This document shows positions 27,296-35,476 of a stretch of DNA of 38,211 nt, in pieces. Below the pieces are notes generated by a model. It was not told the origin of the DNA. It worked only from the letters and a program-made list of their open reading frames with translations, and searched no databases. Position numbers and translations under genes: made by a program. The number at the start of each line of letters is the position of its first letter. Position 1 is the stretch's first letter. Origin of the DNA: Elusimicrobiota bacterium (GTDB taxonomy: Bacteria > Elusimicrobiota > Elusimicrobia > UBA1565 > UBA9628); NCBI GenBank assembly GCA_016204945.1, contig JACQJQ010000111.1:1-38211 (forward strand). Direction: 5' to 3'.

Positions 27296-27956
27296 ATCCT
27301 TGGCGTTCCTCGCGGCAGGCGCCGTTCTCTCCTGTCCGGTCCGCGCCGAAGACCGGCGCGCCGGCGACCCGCCGCCGGCCGCCTGCAAGCGCGGCCGGCA
27401 CAAGCCGGCCGAGGGCGGGCAGCCGCAGAAGCCGGATTGCTTCTTGCCCACCGGCTTGTCCTTCCCGGCGCGGCTTGATAACGCGGTGTACTCCTACAAC
27501 GTGGAGACCCCGGCCGTGGCCGTGGTGGAGCGGCCCATCAGCTTCCTCAACAGGGTCGTAATCCCGGCCGGGACGCGCGTGATCGGGACGGTCGCCATCC
27601 AGAAGAGCCACGACCGGGTGCTCGTCAACTTCCACACCGTCGTGTTTCCGGAGGGCGATGAGATCAAGCTCTCGGGGATGGCGCTGTCGCTTGACGGCTC
27701 CGCCGGGCTCAAGGGCAAGGCGGAGAATCACAAGGACTCGGCTGTGGCGAACACGGTTCTGCGGTCCGTGGTGTCGGGCACACAGGCCGCGCTCGACATC
27801 ACCGGCGTCAGCCCCATCGCGTCCCAGGCGACCCAGGGCATCTCGCAAGAGGCCTTGAGGGAGCTGGACATGGAGAAGCAGCAGGTGACGACCAGCATCT
27901 CGGTGGACGCCGACACCGGGCTGCGCATCTACGTGAACCAACGGCTGGAGTATTGA
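27282..27956 (+). CDS. VirB10/TrbI-like protein (short, secreted form)
   Basis: FLPTGLSFPARLDNAVYSYNVETPAVAVVERPISFLNRVVIPAGTRVIGTVAIQKSHDRVLVNFHTVVFPEGDEIKLSGMALSLDGSAGLKG. Confidence 0.75.
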   Translation: MRAFRSLAFLAAGAVLSCPVRAEDRRAGDPPPAACKRGRHKPAEGGQPQKPDCFLPTGLSFPARLDNAVYSYNVETPAVAVVERPISFLNRVVIPAGTRVIGTVAIQKSHDRVLVNFHTVVFPEGDEIKLSGMALSLDGSAGLKGKAENHKDSAVANTVLRSVVSGTQAALDITGVSPIASQATQGISQEALRELDMEKQQVTTSISVDADTGLRIYVNQRLEY

Positions 27957-28390
27957 GCTTGCAACTCGAAATCATCCACGGACCGGAGAGCTACGCGCTG
28001 GAGAACTACTCCTGCGAGGACGCGGCATGCCCGGTGCACCAGCCGCGGACCAAGCGCCCCGCACCGCCGGCAGCAGACGACGCTTCTATTCCCGAGGCCC
28101 GAGGAGGCTACTCGGAAGTCTACAGCAACAAGCACGAGAAGCTCCTGCTCCGACTCGATCACATCGACAGGATGGACGCGATCCGCAGGACGTTCAACAA
28201 GAACCGGCTGCACGAAGGCAAGGCTCCCATGACGACGAGCGACATCGTGAACGCCTGTCTGGACTTCGTCTTTGAGCAGCGCGTGCCATTCCACGAGCTG
28301 AAGGACGCATCCGACCTGGCCGGGCTGATCGGAAGCCAGGTCTACCGCCATGCCGTATACCGCTGGCAGCAGTTCAATGAGAGGTTCTAA
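27953..28390 (+). CDS. Hypothetical protein with ribbon-helix-helix-like domain (paralog of 26741-27295)
   Basis: TTG start overlapping upstream TGA; HEKLLLRLDHIDRMDAIRRTFNKNRLHEGKAPMTTSDIVNACLDFVFEQRVPF. Confidence 0.6.
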   Translation: MSLQLEIIHGPESYALENYSCEDAACPVHQPRTKRPAPPAADDASIPEARGGYSEVYSNKHEKLLLRLDHIDRMDAIRRTFNKNRLHEGKAPMTTSDIVNACLDFVFEQRVPFHELKDASDLAGLIGSQVYRHAVYRWQQFNERF

Positions 28391-28617
28391 TGGAATCCAA
28401 CCTATCAGACACGACCTCCTCTACCGGCCCGGTCACTCCGCGCATGTGCCTCGCTCACGGCAGGGAGTGCGGTCGCCCGAGCGTCGAAGCCTTCAGCGAA
28501 GCCGACCTCCGCAGCTTCAGCCGGTTCAGCGGCGCGGTCCTGGGGCGGCTTCTTGAGGACGGCGATGGTCGGAGAGGTCCGGCCGCCGGCACCCCGCCCC
28601 GGGCTGATAGGTCTTGA
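28390..28617 (+). CDS. Hypothetical protein (75 aa)
   Basis: ORF overlapping previous stop by 1 nt; no recognised motif. Confidence 0.4.
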   Translation: MESNLSDTTSSTGPVTPRMCLAHGRECGRPSVEAFSEADLRSFSRFSGAVLGRLLEDGDGRRGPAAGTPPRADRS

Positions 28618-28641
28618 CTTATATAGGCTGGGTGCTATAAT
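28614..28641 (+). promoter_or_regulatory. Sigma-70-type promoter for toxin-antitoxin operon
   Basis: TTGACT (28614-28619), 16-nt spacer, TATAAT (28636-28641). Confidence 0.75.
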
Positions 28642-28656
28642 ATGGGGGACACCGAG

Positions 28657-29010
28657 ATGCTGCGCGTCGAATTCTATCCTGACGGTGATGACGGTCCGGT
28701 TCTGGAGTATCTTCGGGAGCTGAAGCATGACCCTTACCGAAAGGCAGTCGCGACGCAGCTCGGCCTCGACCTGCACTTACTCCAGCTTGAGGGCTTGTCC
28801 TCGCGCAAGGTTGACGTCAAGCGGGTCACCGATATTCCGGGCTCGGTGTGGGAGCTGCGACGGCTGATCGAGGGCATTCAGTATCGGCTGTACTTCTGCG
28901 TGAAGCGCGGCGAGTTGTGGTTGCTGCATCATCTTGAGAAGAAGTCGCGGAAAATTCCGCGCAGCGACCTGGAGATCATTCGGAAGAGGGCGAAGGAGGT
29001 GTTGTCATGA
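28657..29010 (+). CDS. RelE/HigB (Gp49)-like toxin (start may be 28642)
   Basis: VEFYPDGDDGPVLEYLRELKHDPYRKAVATQLGLDLHLLQLEG...KRVTDIPGSVWELRRLIEGIQYRLYFCVKRGELWLLHHLEKKSRKIPRSDLEIIRKRAKE. Confidence 0.85.
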   Translation: MLRVEFYPDGDDGPVLEYLRELKHDPYRKAVATQLGLDLHLLQLEGLSSRKVDVKRVTDIPGSVWELRRLIEGIQYRLYFCVKRGELWLLHHLEKKSRKIPRSDLEIIRKRAKEVLS

Positions 29011-29384
29011 GAGCTGGCAAGCGAAAGGAAAGCGGCCTGGATAAGTTCCTGCGGGAGAGCATGGAGGACGACGAGGAGTTCAAGTCCTTGTTCCTGGCGC
29101 AAGTCCTGGAGCTTCCCGTCTCGACGCAGCTCCGCGTCCTTCGGAACTTCCGCGGTTTGTCCCAGGCGGCGCTCTCCAAGAAGACTAGGATCGTGCAGCC
29201 CGAGGTCGCGCGGATCGAGCGCGCCGACGCCAATCCCAAGGCGCGGACGTTGGAGCGCATGGCCGAAGGGCTTGGGGCGCGAGTGGAGATCGTGCCGCTG
29301 AACGTCATCCCGCTCGTGGCCGCGCAGCAGATCAGGACTCAGGGAGAGGACTACTTCGACCACGTCACGGTACGCGCGCGCTGA
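29007..29384 (+). CDS. HigA-like XRE-family antitoxin
   Basis: ATGA overlap with toxin; HTH TQLRVLRNFRGLSQAALSKKTRIVQPEVARIERADANPKARTLERMAEGLG. Confidence 0.88.
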   Translation: MRAGKRKESGLDKFLRESMEDDEEFKSLFLAQVLELPVSTQLRVLRNFRGLSQAALSKKTRIVQPEVARIERADANPKARTLERMAEGLGARVEIVPLNVIPLVAAQQIRTQGEDYFDHVTVRAR

Positions 29385-29758
29385 TGCCGAAGGTCGATAT
29401 CCTCAATCTCATTTTGTACCACACCGGCAAGGCGGACGCCCCGGAGACGCTCAACGGCGTCACGCCGGCGCATGCCGCCGAGCGCGTTCGCCGGGCTTGC
29501 GAGGAGCAAGGAGCGAGCTTCAAGGAGTGGAGCGCCGGGATCATCCGCCATTGCGTGATCCCGCCCGAGCATCCCTACCGGAAGCTGCTCAAGAAGCGCA
29601 AAGTCCCGCAGGGCGATCCGCTTTGGGTGCTGGGCGCCATCGCCTACGGCACGCACAGTCCTTGGATCGTCTTCCGAAAGATCGAGTGGGACGACGGGAA
29701 GGTGGAACTTCCGGACACCCTCGAACGTAAGTGGATAGTGAAGCACGGAACACTTTGA
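29384..29758 (+). CDS. Hypothetical third gene of the TA operon
   Basis: TGATG overlap with antitoxin stop; 124 aa. Confidence 0.6.
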   Translation: MPKVDILNLILYHTGKADAPETLNGVTPAHAAERVRRACEEQGASFKEWSAGIIRHCVIPPEHPYRKLLKKRKVPQGDPLWVLGAIAYGTHSPWIVFRKIEWDDGKVELPDTLERKWIVKHGTL

Positions 29759-29760
29759 AC

Positions 29761-31398
29761 ATGATTCGAGCCGGCATCTATATCCGGAAGTCCAAACTGG
29801 ACAAGGGGCAGGAGGCCCACAGGCTGGAGCTTCAGCGCAAGAAGCTCCCGGCCTACGCCGCCTCCCAAAACTGGTCCTATGAGGTCTACGACGACGGCAT
29901 CATTTCGGGCGCGGAAGTGGAGAACCGGCCTCAGATGGTGCGCCTGATCCGGGATATAGAGAAGGGTCTCATCAACATGGTCCTGGTCATCGAAGTCTCG
30001 CGGCTCTCCCGCGATGACAACATGACGGACCATCTCAGCTTCATAAACCTGTGCGCCTCCAAGAAGGTCAAGATCGCGACGCCGGACCGCGTGCTCGACC
30101 CGAGCGACACGCCGTCGTGGTTCATGAGCATGATGGAAGGCGGCTTCTCCGCGGTCGAGATGCGGACTCTCAAGAAGCGCATCATGGAAGGCCGGGAGAT
30201 GGCCCGCAGCAAGGGCCGGTGGCTCGGAGGCCCGTCGCCCTTCGGCTACGATTACGACAAGAACCGGAAGATCCCCGTGCCGAACCCGGTGACGGCGGAG
30301 ATCGTAAGGACGATCTTCCGCGAGCGGGTCAAGGGCAAGAGCATCGATGAGATCGTCAGGATGGCCCGAGACCGTCGCTGGCCTTCGACCGGCGGCGGCT
30401 CCTTCTGGTGGAACACCACCGTGTTCCGCCTGCTCAAGAAGCCCATCTACGCCGGATTGCTTCGGCACAACGGAGAACTCATTCAAGCGGTGTGGGAGCC
30501 CTTGGTGGACAGGGCCACGTGGGAAGCGGCTCAACCGGTGCGCGTCCGACCGCCCGGGAACAGGCAGCCGGCCTTGCTCCTGACCGGAGGCGGTCGGGTG
30601 CGCTGCGGCTATTGCGGGAGCACCGTCAATTGCCAGGGCTCGTGGCGGCTGGAACCCAACGGCGAGCGCCGCACCCTGCGCTACTATCACTGCTATGGGC
30701 GCAACCAAGGAGTCAACTGCCGCGCGCTGAGGAACGTCGCGCAGGAGGAGGTGGACGGCCTCGTCCTCTCGCTGCTCCGCCAGATCGGCTGCAACGAGCG
30801 GGAAATCCTGCACGGCATCCAGGAATTCCTGACCAAGCGGCAGGGTGAAATGCCGGAGCGCAAAAAGCGGCTGGAGGATCAACTCCAGCACTCGATGGCC
30901 GCCAGTCAGAAGATGCTCAACGCCTACGAGCAAGGAGTCATCTCTCTGGAGCAGCTCAAGGATAGGAACGCGGAGCACAAGAATCGCATCGATGAGCTGC
31001 GAAAGGCTATAATTGACATCGACTTGGAGTTGGCGCGCGAGGGGCTCGACGTGGACCTCCCGACGCTCAAGAAGCGTCTGCGCCGCTTCCAGGCCGATTT
31101 AACGCGGATCGACCCGCAGGGGCTCAGGGCGCTCGTGGACCCTCTGATCACCAAGGCGCGGTTGTTCAACGAGAAGGTGGAGTTGACCTTCTCTTTCCCG
31201 GTGGACGGCGAGCACACGCACGTCTACGCGCTCCCCGGGAATTGGCAAGCGGATTCGCGCCCCCGTAGCTCAATGGATCAGAGCACGCGCCTTCTAAGCG
31301 CGACATCCAGGTTCGATTCCTGGCGGGGGCATGTGCCTTTGGAATTGTTAGGATCGACGCATAGTAAAGTTACAGGCCCTAGAGCCTCCGCCTTCTAA
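29761..31398 (+). CDS. Large serine recombinase (resolvase, recombinase, zinc-ribbon and coiled-coil regions)
   Basis: MIRAGIYIRKSKLDKGQEAHRLELQRKKL (catalytic Ser), VIEVSRLSRDD, RWLGGPSPFGYD, TGGGRVRCGYCGSTVNCQG...YYHCYGRNQGVNCRA. ORF runs through the tRNA-Arg gene; true C-terminus uncertain. Confidence 0.92.
   Translation: MIRAGIYIRKSKLDKGQEAHRLELQRKKLPAYAASQNWSYEVYDDGIISGAEVENRPQMVRLIRDIEKGLINMVLVIEVSRLSRDDNMTDHLSFINLCASKKVKIATPDRVLDPSDTPSWFMSMMEGGFSAVEMRTLKKRIMEGREMARSKGRWLGGPSPFGYDYDKNRKIPVPNPVTAEIVRTIFRERVKGKSIDEIVRMARDRRWPSTGGGSFWWNTTVFRLLKKPIYAGLLRHNGELIQAVWEPLVDRATWEAAQPVRVRPPGNRQPALLLTGGGRVRCGYCGSTVNCQGSWRLEPNGERRTLRYYHCYGRNQGVNCRALRNVAQEEVDGLVLSLLRQIGCNEREILHGIQEFLTKRQGEMPERKKRLEDQLQHSMAASQKMLNAYEQGVISLEQLKDRNAEHKNRIDELRKAIIDIDLELAREGLDVDLPTLKKRLRRFQADLTRIDPQGLRALVDPLITKARLFNEKVELTFSFPVDGEHTHVYALPGNWQADSRPRSSMDQSTRLLSATSRFDSWRGHVPLELLGSTHSKVTGPRASAF
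31259..31331 (+). tRNA. tRNA-Arg (anticodon TCT)
   Basis: GCCCCCG-TA-GCTC-AATGGATCA-GAGC-A-CGCGC-CTTCTAA-GCGCG-ACAT-CCAGG-TTCGATT-CCTGG-CGGGGGC-A; all arms pair. Confidence 0.93.
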
Positions 31399-31432
31399 GC
31401 GGATGATCCAGGTTCGATTCCTGGAGGGGCCA
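31375..31432 (+). pseudogene. D-arm-less tRNA-Arg(TCT)-like remnant / attachment-site candidate
   Basis: GGCCCTAGAGCC-TCCGC-CTTCTAA-GCGGA-TGAT-CCAGG-TTCGATT-CCTGG-AGGGGCC-A; shares CGCCTTCTAAGCG and ATCCAGGTTCGATTCCTGG with the upstream tRNA. Confidence 0.75.
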
Positions 31433-31444
31433 CGATTTGTTTGG

Positions 31445-31450
31445 TATTGT
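31445..31450 (+). promoter_or_regulatory. -10-like TATTGT at -12..-7 of the protease start
   Basis: TATTGT-CGGGCC-ATG. Confidence 0.55.
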
Positions 31451-31456
31451 CGGGCC

Positions 31457-32401
31457 ATGACACGACCAACGCTCTTCGTCGCCGTTCTTCTCGCCGCCCT
31501 CCCGCCGCTGCGCGCCGCCGAGGCCGAGGCGCCCGCCGCCAAGACGATGTCCGCCAAGGAGCTCTACCAGCGCGCCGCGCCCTCCGTGGTGCTGATCTTG
31601 GCGGCTGAAAAAGAGGGCGCGGGAGAGCTCGGCACGGGCAGCGTCATCGAGGGCGGCCGCGTCCTGACCAACGCCCACGTGGTGATCAACGAGAAGACCC
31701 GCCGCCCCTATCCGGCCGTCCGCGTCTACCTGAAGCCCAAGCGCGTCAGCGGCGACACGAAGCGCGACCTGCGGAACCCCGTCTCCGCCAAGGTCGCGCG
31801 CTTCGACCGCGGCCTCGACCTGGCGATCCTCGAGCCCGAGAGCCCGCTCAAGGCCGAGGCGCTCGCGCTCGGCGACGACTCGGCCGTGGAGCCCGGCGAC
31901 CCGGTCGTCGCGATCGGCCATCCGGAACAGGGCGGCCTCTGGACGCTGACGCAGGGCGTGGTCAGCACGGTGATCGCCGACCTCGGCGGCGTGGCGGGCA
32001 AGGACGCGTTCCAGACCGACGCCAGCATCAACCGCGGCAACTCCGGCGGTCCGCTGCTCGACCGCTCCGGCGCCATCATCGGCGTGAACACCTCGATGGC
32101 CCGCAAGGCGGCCGACGGCCTCACGATCACGAGCGTCAACTTCTCCGTGAAGTCCTCCGTCGCCCGCCGCTGGATCGGAGAAGACGCTCCCGTCGTCGCC
32201 GCGTCCGAGCCAGCCGAGGAGACGCCCGCCGAGGCGGCGCCCGCCATGCCCGTCCCGCTGCCGCCGCCTCCGAAGACCAAGCCCGTCATCGTGACGACTC
32301 CGGCCCCCTACGACATCGACGACGTGCTCGAGGCCGAGATGAAGGAGATGGAGGACCTGGAGGGGGAAATGCGCAAGGAGATCGAGTCGCGCCGGCGCTA
32401 A
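31457..32401 (+). CDS. Secreted trypsin-like (S1C/DegP-like) serine protease
   Basis: Signal peptide; LTNAHVV (His), GLDLAIL (Asp), RGNSGGPLLDRSGAIIGVN (Ser). Confidence 0.9.
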   Translation: MTRPTLFVAVLLAALPPLRAAEAEAPAAKTMSAKELYQRAAPSVVLILAAEKEGAGELGTGSVIEGGRVLTNAHVVINEKTRRPYPAVRVYLKPKRVSGDTKRDLRNPVSAKVARFDRGLDLAILEPESPLKAEALALGDDSAVEPGDPVVAIGHPEQGGLWTLTQGVVSTVIADLGGVAGKDAFQTDASINRGNSGGPLLDRSGAIIGVNTSMARKAADGLTITSVNFSVKSSVARRWIGEDAPVVAASEPAEETPAEAAPAMPVPLPPPPKTKPVIVTTPAPYDIDDVLEAEMKEMEDLEGEMRKEIESRRR

Positions 32402-32411
32402 GGCCGGGGGC

Positions 32412-33452
32412 TCATCTCTTCAGGCCTTCGGTGCTCTCCAGGGCCCACTTCTCCCAACTCGCGTAATCGCGCCGATCGAAGCTCTTCTGCGCGAGTTGGC
32501 CGAGGACGGTGTAGGCCAGATCGTGGCTGCCGGGCTCGGTCAGCTTGAGGATGTCGATGAGGCGCGGAGCGGCCGCGAGGATCTTCGCGCGCTGCGCCGG
32601 ATCGTCCACCATGGGCACGAGCAGGCCGAGGGTCTTGCCCCGCGCGGAGCCGCTCGGATCGTCGAGGAGGGGGATGATCAGGCCGGCGTCCACGCGCAGG
32701 TCCTTGCGATGGTTGACGATATCGGCCAGTATCTGAAGGCTGGCGCCGCGGACGACGGGGGAGGAATCCTTCAGCGCGCCCAGGCAGGATTCCACCACTC
32801 TCTCGCCGCGCGGTCCGTAGCTCAGCGCGAACAGCGCGGCCGCGCGCTTGTCGGCGTCCGCCTCGTGCGCCAGCACCGTCCTCAGCTCGCGCTCCTTGGC
32901 CGCGGCGCCGGCGACCAGCTTGCTCTGCAGGGCGGCCAGCTCGGGAGTCACCCCGCCCCAAAGGCAGTAGAAGCCGGGGCAGTCCGGGCGGTCGACGGGC
33001 ATCTGTCCGCGCCGGGATAAGGCCGAGCCGAGCTCATAATAGGCCTTCCAGACGGCGAGCAGGCCGTCGGGATCGGAGAGGGTCTTTTTCGGCGCGGGAA
33101 CGAACGCCAGGCGGCCGCGATCCGCCTCGTCGACGACGTCGAACGTGGCGTACATCGCGTGGTCCACGGAGGTGAAGTACTCGGAGATCACGAGCTTGAC
33201 GTCGGCGATGCCGGGAATCTTCCCCGCCTCGCGCTCGATCTCGCGGCGGATGGCCTCGGCCTTCTCCAGCGAGGCGGGCCGGCGCTGGTTGCGCAGGGCG
33301 ACGATCGAGCTCAGGCGCTCGCCGAACTGCGCGCGCGCCGAGGCGGGCGTCAGCGCCGCCGAGCGGTAGACGTCGAGACCGCGCAAAGTGGCGGTCGACT
33401 GGGCGCGCGCGCTCGCCGACGCCAGAAGCAAGGACATCCATAGGGTGGTCAT
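32412..33452 (-). CDS. Secreted HEAT-repeat-like protein
   Basis: MTTLWMSLLLASASARAQ signal peptide; helical repeat region KDSSPVVRGASLQILADIVNHRKDLRVDAGLIIPLLDDPSGSARGKTLGLLVPMVDDPAQR. Confidence 0.75.
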   Translation of the reverse strand: MTTLWMSLLLASASARAQSTATLRGLDVYRSAALTPASARAQFGERLSSIVALRNQRRPASLEKAEAIRREIEREAGKIPGIADVKLVISEYFTSVDHAMYATFDVVDEADRGRLAFVPAPKKTLSDPDGLLAVWKAYYELGSALSRRGQMPVDRPDCPGFYCLWGGVTPELAALQSKLVAGAAAKERELRTVLAHEADADKRAAALFALSYGPRGERVVESCLGALKDSSPVVRGASLQILADIVNHRKDLRVDAGLIIPLLDDPSGSARGKTLGLLVPMVDDPAQRAKILAAAPRLIDILKLTEPGSHDLAYTVLGQLAQKSFDRRDYASWEKWALESTEGLKR

Positions 33453-33459
33453 CGCGGAA

Positions 33460-33465
33460 ATTATA
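33460..33465 (-). promoter_or_regulatory. -10-like TATAAT 7 nt upstream of the HEAT-like gene start
   Basis: Minus strand TATAAT-TTCCGCG-ATG. Confidence 0.6.
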
Positions 33466-33475
33466 GCCATTTTGC

Positions 33476-33481
33476 TATCGT
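33476..33481 (+). promoter_or_regulatory. -10-like TATCGT at -12..-7 of the epimerase start
   Basis: TATCGT-CATCCA-GTG. Confidence 0.5.
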
Positions 33482-33487
33482 CATCCA

Positions 33488-34537
33488 GTGCCCAGAACCG
33501 CCGTCGCCTCGGCGCGCGTCGAACTCGTCGAGGCTCCGCTCCGGCGCCCCTTCATCACCGCCCAGGGCAGGCGCGAGCGCACCGTCAACGCCGCGATCAC
33601 GCTCAGGCTGCGCGGCGGCGCAGTCGGCTACGGCGAGGCCTCCACCTCGATCGCCCGGAAGCGCCTGACGCCGGCCGCCCTGCTGGGGGCGCTCCAAAAA
33701 ATGGCCCTCCGCGCCCGCGGGCGGGACGTCCGCGGCTGGCGCGCGCTCGTCGACGACGCCTGGACGCGGCACGGGGCCTTGAGCCCCGCCGTCGCCGCCT
33801 TCGAGGCGGCGCTTCTCTCGGCCCTGGCGGCCGAGGCCGGAACCGGGCTCGCATCCTGGCTCGGCGGGGCGCTGGAGCGCGTCGAGACCGATCTCACGAT
33901 CTCCGCGTCCGATGATGAAGAGTCGACGCGCGCGGCCGCGGCCGAGGCCGCCGCCGCCGGCTTCCGCGTCCTCAAGATCAAAGTCGGGGGCCGGCTCGCC
34001 GAGGACATGGCGCGGGTGGGCGCCGTGCGTCGCGCCGCGCCCGACGCCCGCCTCCTGCTCGACGGCAACCAGGGATTCTCTCCGGCGTCCGCGCTGAGGT
34101 TCCTCGAGGCGGCGCTGAAGACGGGCGCGCCGGTGGACCTCTTCGAGCAGCCCACGCCCAAGTGCGATCTCGCCGGCCTGGCCTTCGTCGCCAAGCGCAG
34201 CCCCGTGCCGGTCGCCGCCGATGAGAGCGCGGCGTCGCCCTCCGACGCCGCGCGGGCCCTGGAGGCCGGGGTGAGCGCGCTCAACGTCAAGCTCGCGAAG
34301 TCGGGGATCACGCGCGGGCTGGAGATCGCGGCGCTGGCGAAGGCCGCCGGAACGCCCTTGATGATCGGCTGCATGGCCGAGACGGCGCGCGGCCTCGCCG
34401 CGAGCGTGCACCTGGCCCTCGGCGCCGGCTGCTTCAAGTGGTGCGACCTCGACAGCGACCTGCTGCTCGCGGAGGATGCGCGGGCCCGGCGGCTGGCGGG
34501 TTGGACGCGCCGCGGGCGCTTCGCCTCGCTCGCTTAG
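33488..34537 (+). CDS. Enolase-superfamily dipeptide (L-Ala-D/L-Glu) epimerase-like
   Basis: FRVLKIKVGG (KxK), LLLDGNQGF, DLFEQPTPKCDLAGLA, PVAADESAASP, LNVKLAKSGITRGLEIAALAKAAGTPLMIGCM. Confidence 0.88.
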   Translation: MPRTAVASARVELVEAPLRRPFITAQGRRERTVNAAITLRLRGGAVGYGEASTSIARKRLTPAALLGALQKMALRARGRDVRGWRALVDDAWTRHGALSPAVAAFEAALLSALAAEAGTGLASWLGGALERVETDLTISASDDEESTRAAAAEAAAAGFRVLKIKVGGRLAEDMARVGAVRRAAPDARLLLDGNQGFSPASALRFLEAALKTGAPVDLFEQPTPKCDLAGLAFVAKRSPVPVAADESAASPSDAARALEAGVSALNVKLAKSGITRGLEIAALAKAAGTPLMIGCMAETARGLAASVHLALGAGCFKWCDLDSDLLLAEDARARRLAGWTRRGRFASLA

Positions 34538-35442
34538 CGCAGGCTCCACCAGCGCCGCTTTTTCTCCTCGTGCGTGGGCAGGAGCACCAATCCGTGGGGA
34601 ATCGCGAAAACCTTGCCCTCGAGCGAATGCACTCGGTCGCGAATTCCGGCGGGGGTGATCTCGACCGTCAGGTAATGATGGAAGCGGTCGTCGTTGCCGG
34701 AGGGAAACAGCGCCGAGCCGCCGCCTCCGGTCAGCACGTAGCGCACGCCGCCGTGATCCTGCACGCCGAAGGCGTGCACGTGGCCCATGTAGACGCGGCT
34801 GACCCCCGCGGCGGAGACGAGCTCGGCGAACTCCCGGGCTCCGCCGACGAAGCCGCCGAGCTCGTGCACGCGGCCGACGCCTCCCCACAGGCTCAACTGG
34901 ACGGGGGGCATGTGCGTGAACACGATCTTTCGACCGGGAACATCGAGCGCCATCCGCAGCCATTTGAGCTGCGCCTTGGTCACGCGCTTGGCGCTTGAGT
35001 CGAGAACCACGAAGCGCGCGCCCGCGTGGTCGAAGAAGTAGTTCGGCTTGCCGAACAGGCCGCGGTACAAGATCGAATTGGACTTCCCGTTGGGCCGCGA
35101 GCGGTCGTGATTGCCGATCACGGTGATGTAGGGCCGGCCGGTCCAGACGCGGCGCAGGCCGCGGAGAAAGGCCTCGTAATGCTCGGGGGTGCCCTTGCTC
35201 ACCATGTCGCCGAGCTGCACGGTGAAGGTCAAGGGCATCGCCTGCAGCTCGTGCATCTGATCGTGAAACACGCCCTCCCGGTTGAACAGCTTGCGGTAGA
35301 TCCAGAAGCGCGAGGGCTCCGCGTCGCCGAGCACGGCGAAGGAGACCTTGTCGCCCTCCGCGCTCGGCAGGCGCGAGAGGCGCCGCAGCTGTCGCTCGGT
35401 GCGAAAGCGCGCGGCCATCAACTTGAGGCGCTCGGGGACCAT
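34534..35442 (-). CDS. Calcineurin-like metallophosphoesterase
   Basis: VLGDAEPSRF, VQLGDMVSKG, VIGNHDRSRPNG, VFTHMPP, YMGHVHAFG. Confidence 0.88.
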   Translation of the reverse strand: MVPERLKLMAARFRTERQLRRLSRLPSAEGDKVSFAVLGDAEPSRFWIYRKLFNREGVFHDQMHELQAMPLTFTVQLGDMVSKGTPEHYEAFLRGLRRVWTGRPYITVIGNHDRSRPNGKSNSILYRGLFGKPNYFFDHAGARFVVLDSSAKRVTKAQLKWLRMALDVPGRKIVFTHMPPVQLSLWGGVGRVHELGGFVGGAREFAELVSAAGVSRVYMGHVHAFGVQDHGGVRYVLTGGGGSALFPSGNDDRFHHYLTVEITPAGIRDRVHSLEGKVFAIPHGLVLLPTHEEKKRRWWSLR

Positions 35443-35448
35443 GTCCAT

Positions 35449-35454
35449 AGGATA
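35449..35454 (-). promoter_or_regulatory. -10-like TATCCT at -12..-7 of the metallophosphoesterase start
   Basis: Minus strand TATCCT-ATGGAC-ATG. Confidence 0.45.
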
Positions 35455-35464
35455 ACGGTTTTGA

Positions 35465-35470
35465 TAGGAT
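35465..35470 (+). promoter_or_regulatory. -10-like TAGGAT at -12..-7 of the flippase start
   Basis: TAGGAT-GCCGCC-ATG. Confidence 0.5.
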
Positions 35471-35476
35471 GCCGCC

